Translations under genes and position numbers: made by a program
The notes under the pieces: model-generated
Database searches by the model: none
What the model was told of the DNA's origin: nothing
Seen by the model: the letters and a program-made list of their open reading frames with translations, nothing else
NCBI GenBank assembly: GCA_958427155.1
Contig: CAUABB010000054.1
Coordinates: 1 to 8,508, forward strand
Length of the DNA stretch: 8,508 nucleotides
DNA from: an uncultured Oscillospiraceae bacterium
GTDB lineage: Bacteria; Bacillota; Clostridia; Oscillospirales; Ruminococcaceae
Direction: 5' to 3'
Part shown: positions 6,064 to 8,508 of the stretch, one piece after another
Position numbering within the stretch: the stretch's first letter is position 1
How the letters are laid out: each line of letters opens with the position of its first letter

Positions 6064-7203
6064 TTGAAATTATGGAAAAAGCCCCGAAATATAGAGCCCA
6101 GACCTGTTCAGACAGTTAGGAGTCAGCCTGATCCCCTGAGTACCTACCGCAATAGAAGTCCACTTTCGGTTGGAGAATTGCGCCTTTACAAAGCGTTACG
6201 AGAGTCGGTACCGGTTATTGATTCGGCTATTCAGAAGATTGTCCGGTTAACGGGCGAATTTACAGTGACGACAGGAAACAGAGAAGCCGATCAGGCGCTG
6301 AAATATTTTTGTGAAAATGTTCAGGTAGGCGCGAATGGCCTTGGTATTATGAGCTTTGTCTCCACCTATTTGGACCAATTGCTGACCTATGGAAATGCGC
6401 TGGGAGAAATTGTTCCAACCAAAGACGGAAGTGATATTGCGGCTCTATTTAACGCGTCGCTGGAACAGGTGGGAATTCGTGAGGGAAAAACACCGCTTCA
6501 GGTAGAAATCTTTTTGCGTGGAGACAGCGGGGATAAAAAGCTTCGTCGTCCTCAACTGGTTTTGTTTTCTGCCCTTAACCCACCAGCGGGGGAATTAGCT
6601 GGGGTTTCTCTTTTATGTGGGCTTCCGTTTGTCAGTACAATTTTGCTGAAAATTTTTCGTTCACTCGGTCAGAATTTTGAGCGGATGGGCAACCTTCGCT
6701 ATGCGGTGACATACAAGCCTGGGAATGACGGACTTGATCGGGATTCGGCCCGAGAACGCGCAGGAATTATTGCGCGGGAATGGGCTGATGCGATGTCAGC
6801 TGCGGAACAGGGACAGGTTAAAGATTTTATTGCGGTTGGAGACGTAGACATCCGTGTGATTGGAGCGGATAACCAGATTATTGACAGCGAAGTACCAGTC
6901 CGACAGCTACTGGAGCAGATCGTTGCAAAGCTCTCCTTACCACCATTTTTATTGGGTTTTTCCTGGTCAACTTCAGAACGGATGAGCACGCAGCAGGCTG
7001 ATATTCTCACCAGCGAACTGGAATATTACCGCCGCATTCTGACGCCGGTTATTCGAAAAATCTGCCGTATTTTTTTGCGACTGCGAGGCTTTTTAGAGGA
7101 ACCGGAGATCGAATGGAACAATATTAACATGCAGGACGAGGTAGAGCTTGCCAGAGCACGGCTTTACGATGCTCAGGCGAAGAACCTTCTGCGTGCGGAA
7201 TAA
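6064..7203 (+). CDS. Phage portal protein, HK97/PBSX family
   Basis: The portal forms the dodecameric ring at one vertex of the capsid through which DNA enters and to which the tail attaches. The protein is 379 residues, short for the family but without an obvious break. Recognisable parts are the N-terminal region ending LYKALRESVPVIDSAIQKIV (41-60), the segment FVSTYLDQLLTYGNALGEIV (98-117) typical of the wing domain, and the block LSLPPFLLGFSWSTSERMST followed by QQADILTSELEYYRRILTPV (290-329), which matches the stem and clip part of Phage_portal proteins. There is no membrane helix. Translation starts at TTG with a strong ribosome binding site. It lies between TerL and the prohead protease, the position of xkdE in PBSX. 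The family call rests on the motifs and the gene order. Confidence 0.87.
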   Translation: MKLWKKPRNIEPRPVQTVRSQPDPLSTYRNRSPLSVGELRLYKALRESVPVIDSAIQKIVRLTGEFTVTTGNREADQALKYFCENVQVGANGLGIMSFVSTYLDQLLTYGNALGEIVPTKDGSDIAALFNASLEQVGIREGKTPLQVEIFLRGDSGDKKLRRPQLVLFSALNPPAGELAGVSLLCGLPFVSTILLKIFRSLGQNFERMGNLRYAVTYKPGNDGLDRDSARERAGIIAREWADAMSAAEQGQVKDFIAVGDVDIRVIGADNQIIDSEVPVRQLLEQIVAKLSLPPFLLGFSWSTSERMSTQQADILTSELEYYRRILTPVIRKICRIFLRLRGFLEEPEIEWNNINMQDEVELARARLYDAQAKNLLRAE

Positions 7204-7226
7204 TGGGACGAAGGAAGTGAATAGAA

Positions 7227-8201
7227 ATGAAAGAAGGGTTTGTCGTAAAGTCGGGCAGAACCGGAGAGGTTTCTCCGGAAGAGCTTGAAAAAATCAACCG
7301 GTACTGTCGCAGAGAGCTGTCTCCCGGCGAGATATACACCTTTTCAGTGATTCTTTGTGATAATGAAATTGACCGGGATGGTGAACGCTTTACTGTTGGG
7401 GCGCTTAAACGCCTTGCGGCCCTTTTTATGGGAAAGACCGGAATTTTTGACCATAATCCGAAGGGGGAAAATCAGACAGCCCGTATTTATGATACGGTCG
7501 TTCTAACAGATTCATCCCAAAAAACAACGATAGGGGAACCATATACCTATGTGAAGGCATCCGCTTACATGGTGCGTAGTCCTAAAACAGAGGAGTTGAT
7601 TCTTGAGATTGATGCTGGAATCAAAAAAGAAGTCAGTGTCGGATGTAGTGTTGCAAAGGTTACCTGTTCTATCTGTGGAGCTGACCTGAAACGAAGCAGT
7701 TGTGAACACCGCAGAGGTGAAGTGGTAGGTGGATCAGTTTGCCATGCGGTTCTTGATCAGCCAACCGATGCCTACGAGTGGTCTTTTGTTGCGATTCCGG
7801 CGCAGCGGGCTGCGGGTGTGGTAAAAGGATACAGGGAAGAAAAACCGAGAGATCCTGTTTTCCTTTTAAAATCAATTGAAAAGGCGGATCGAGAATTAGT
7901 TCTCACCCTAACTGAGCAGAAGAGTCTGTTTGAACTGATCGAACAAAATGAGGTGGAGGCTGCCTTTGGGCGCAAATATCTGGATGAACTGCGCAATGAC
8001 ATCTTTCGGCTGAGTGCGTTGACGGATACCAAGGCGCAACAGGATTTAATCCGCAAAGCGGTAGGACGTTTGACACCTGACGAACTTTGTGAGTTGCGTG
8101 ATACCTACAGAAAACGGTGGAATGAAACCTCGACTTCGGAACTCCAATTGGGGAAAAAACCGAACTTAAATGAAAGCAACAACTTGGAATTTATGATATA
8201 G
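7227..8201 (+). CDS. Prohead protease-like protein (XkdF/HK97 protease family)
   Basis: This 324-residue protein follows the portal, where phages of this type encode the protease that trims capsid and scaffold during head maturation. The N-terminal 200 residues look like an HK97-type (S78/U35) protease: the strand EIYTFSVILCDNEIDRDGER (35-54), H76 in FDHNPKG, S137 in KKEVSVGCS, and an acidic residue near 181-184 in DAYEWSFVAIPA are candidate catalytic positions. Right after the presumed serine there is a Cys/His cluster, C147, C150, C159 and H161, which looks like a zinc knuckle. Residues about 205-300 are charged and helical, like a fused scaffold segment. The ATG at 7227 has AAGGAAG 9 bases upstream. 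The protease family is well supported; the catalytic residues are assigned by eye, and a non-proteolytic XkdF-like role remains possible. Confidence 0.75.
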   Translation: MKEGFVVKSGRTGEVSPEELEKINRYCRRELSPGEIYTFSVILCDNEIDRDGERFTVGALKRLAALFMGKTGIFDHNPKGENQTARIYDTVVLTDSSQKTTIGEPYTYVKASAYMVRSPKTEELILEIDAGIKKEVSVGCSVAKVTCSICGADLKRSSCEHRRGEVVGGSVCHAVLDQPTDAYEWSFVAIPAQRAAGVVKGYREEKPRDPVFLLKSIEKADRELVLTLTEQKSLFELIEQNEVEAAFGRKYLDELRNDIFRLSALTDTKAQQDLIRKAVGRLTPDELCELRDTYRKRWNETSTSELQLGKKPNLNESNNLEFMI

Positions 8202-8210
8202 GAGGAAAAA

Positions 8211-8508
8211 ATGAGCGTTCAATTTAACGGAATTGGCGATATTGTCGCGACTTTCAGCACTACGGCGGCAAAAATGGGAGACCTTGTTTATATTTCCGGA
8301 AATAAAACAGTTGAGAAGGCCGGAACTAGCAATACCATCTGTGGCCTTGTAGTTTCTAAAAATGGTTCTTATGCCGGTGTCCAGATTAAAGGTGCCATGG
8401 AACTGCCCTGCTCTGACCCCAGTATGGCTCTTGGTAGGCAGGAGCTGGTACCCGATGGATCAAATGGTGTAAAACTGGCTGACAGTGGTTCAAAAGGACT
8501 TTCCGCAC
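8211..8508 (+). CDS. Small phage head protein, probable capsid decoration protein (3' partial)
   Basis: The start at ATG 8211 is clear: AGGAGG at 8200-8205 overlaps the stop of the protease gene and is 5 bases upstream. Ninety-nine complete codons are visible and the gene runs off the window. The protein is rich in Gly, Ser, Thr and Val, with short beta strands and no membrane helix (MSVQFNGIGDIVATF at the start; later MGDLVYISGNKTVEKAG, ICGLVVSKNGSYAGVQIKG and LVPDGSNGVKLADSG). Such small beta-rich proteins of roughly 110 residues, encoded between the protease and the major capsid gene, are usually capsid decoration or cement proteins that stabilise the expanded head. I recall similar uncharacterised proteins in clostridial prophages but cannot check. 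The role is inferred from composition and position. Confidence 0.6.
   Translation, partial: MSVQFNGIGDIVATFSTTAAKMGDLVYISGNKTVEKAGTSNTICGLVVSKNGSYAGVQIKGAMELPCSDPSMALGRQELVPDGSNGVKLADSGSKGLSA

Noticed and set aside
6699..7010. Open frame of 103 codons on the minus strand inside the portal gene
   Set aside because: It is a shadow of the portal reading frame with low-complexity Ser-rich content and no family signal.
1..8508. CRISPR array, tRNA, rRNA or insertion sequence
   Set aside because: No regularly spaced repeats, cloverleaf-like segments, rRNA stretches or transposase motifs were seen on either strand.

Overview
The window looks like chromosome from a low-to-moderate-GC Firmicute, most likely a clostridial species. 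The reasons are strong AGGAGG-type ribosome binding sites, housekeeping promoters of the TTGACA-17-TACAAT type, an RNase Y gene of the usual length, and a DUF3842 gene, a family I associate with Clostridia. The genus cannot be fixed from this sequence. The left half is host chromosome. The right half is the start of a phage head and DNA-packaging operon.

Left part (1-2380). The 3' end of a GH42 beta-galactosidase gene is followed on the same strand by a 12-helix MFS transporter, which reads as a galactoside uptake and hydrolysis pair. A perfect 16-bp terminator stem, flanked by A and T tracts so that it can act both ways, separates this pair from a convergent DUF3842 gene. The DUF3842 gene has its own recognisable promoter. 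Beyond it lies the terminator of the next gene.

Middle (2382-4273). The RNase Y gene (rny) runs leftward with all expected parts: membrane anchor, coiled coil, KH domain and HD domain. Its promoter is clear, and its leader of about 127 nt is U-rich and begins with a small hairpin. The next 170 or so bases, up to the first phage gene, hold no gene. They contain a tiny ORF with a good ribosome binding site and a perfect 10-bp inverted repeat.

Right part (4274-8508). Five phage genes run rightward in the order small terminase, large terminase (PBSX type), portal, prohead protease, and a small protein that resembles a capsid decoration protein and is cut by the window edge. TerS and TerL overlap by 4 nt. 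A hairpin without a T tract separates TerL from the portal. The module would translocate DNA (TerS and TerL) through the portal into a procapsid matured by the protease. The order matches that of PBSX (xtmA-xtmB-xkdE-xkdF-capsid).

The most notable point is that the packaging genes start about 170 bp behind the intact rny promoter, with no integrase, repressor, replication or lysis gene between. That suits either a prophage whose integration genes lie at the far end, or a domesticated element such as a defective PBSX-like phage or a gene transfer agent. This window cannot decide between them. I found no tRNA, rRNA, CRISPR array or insertion sequence.
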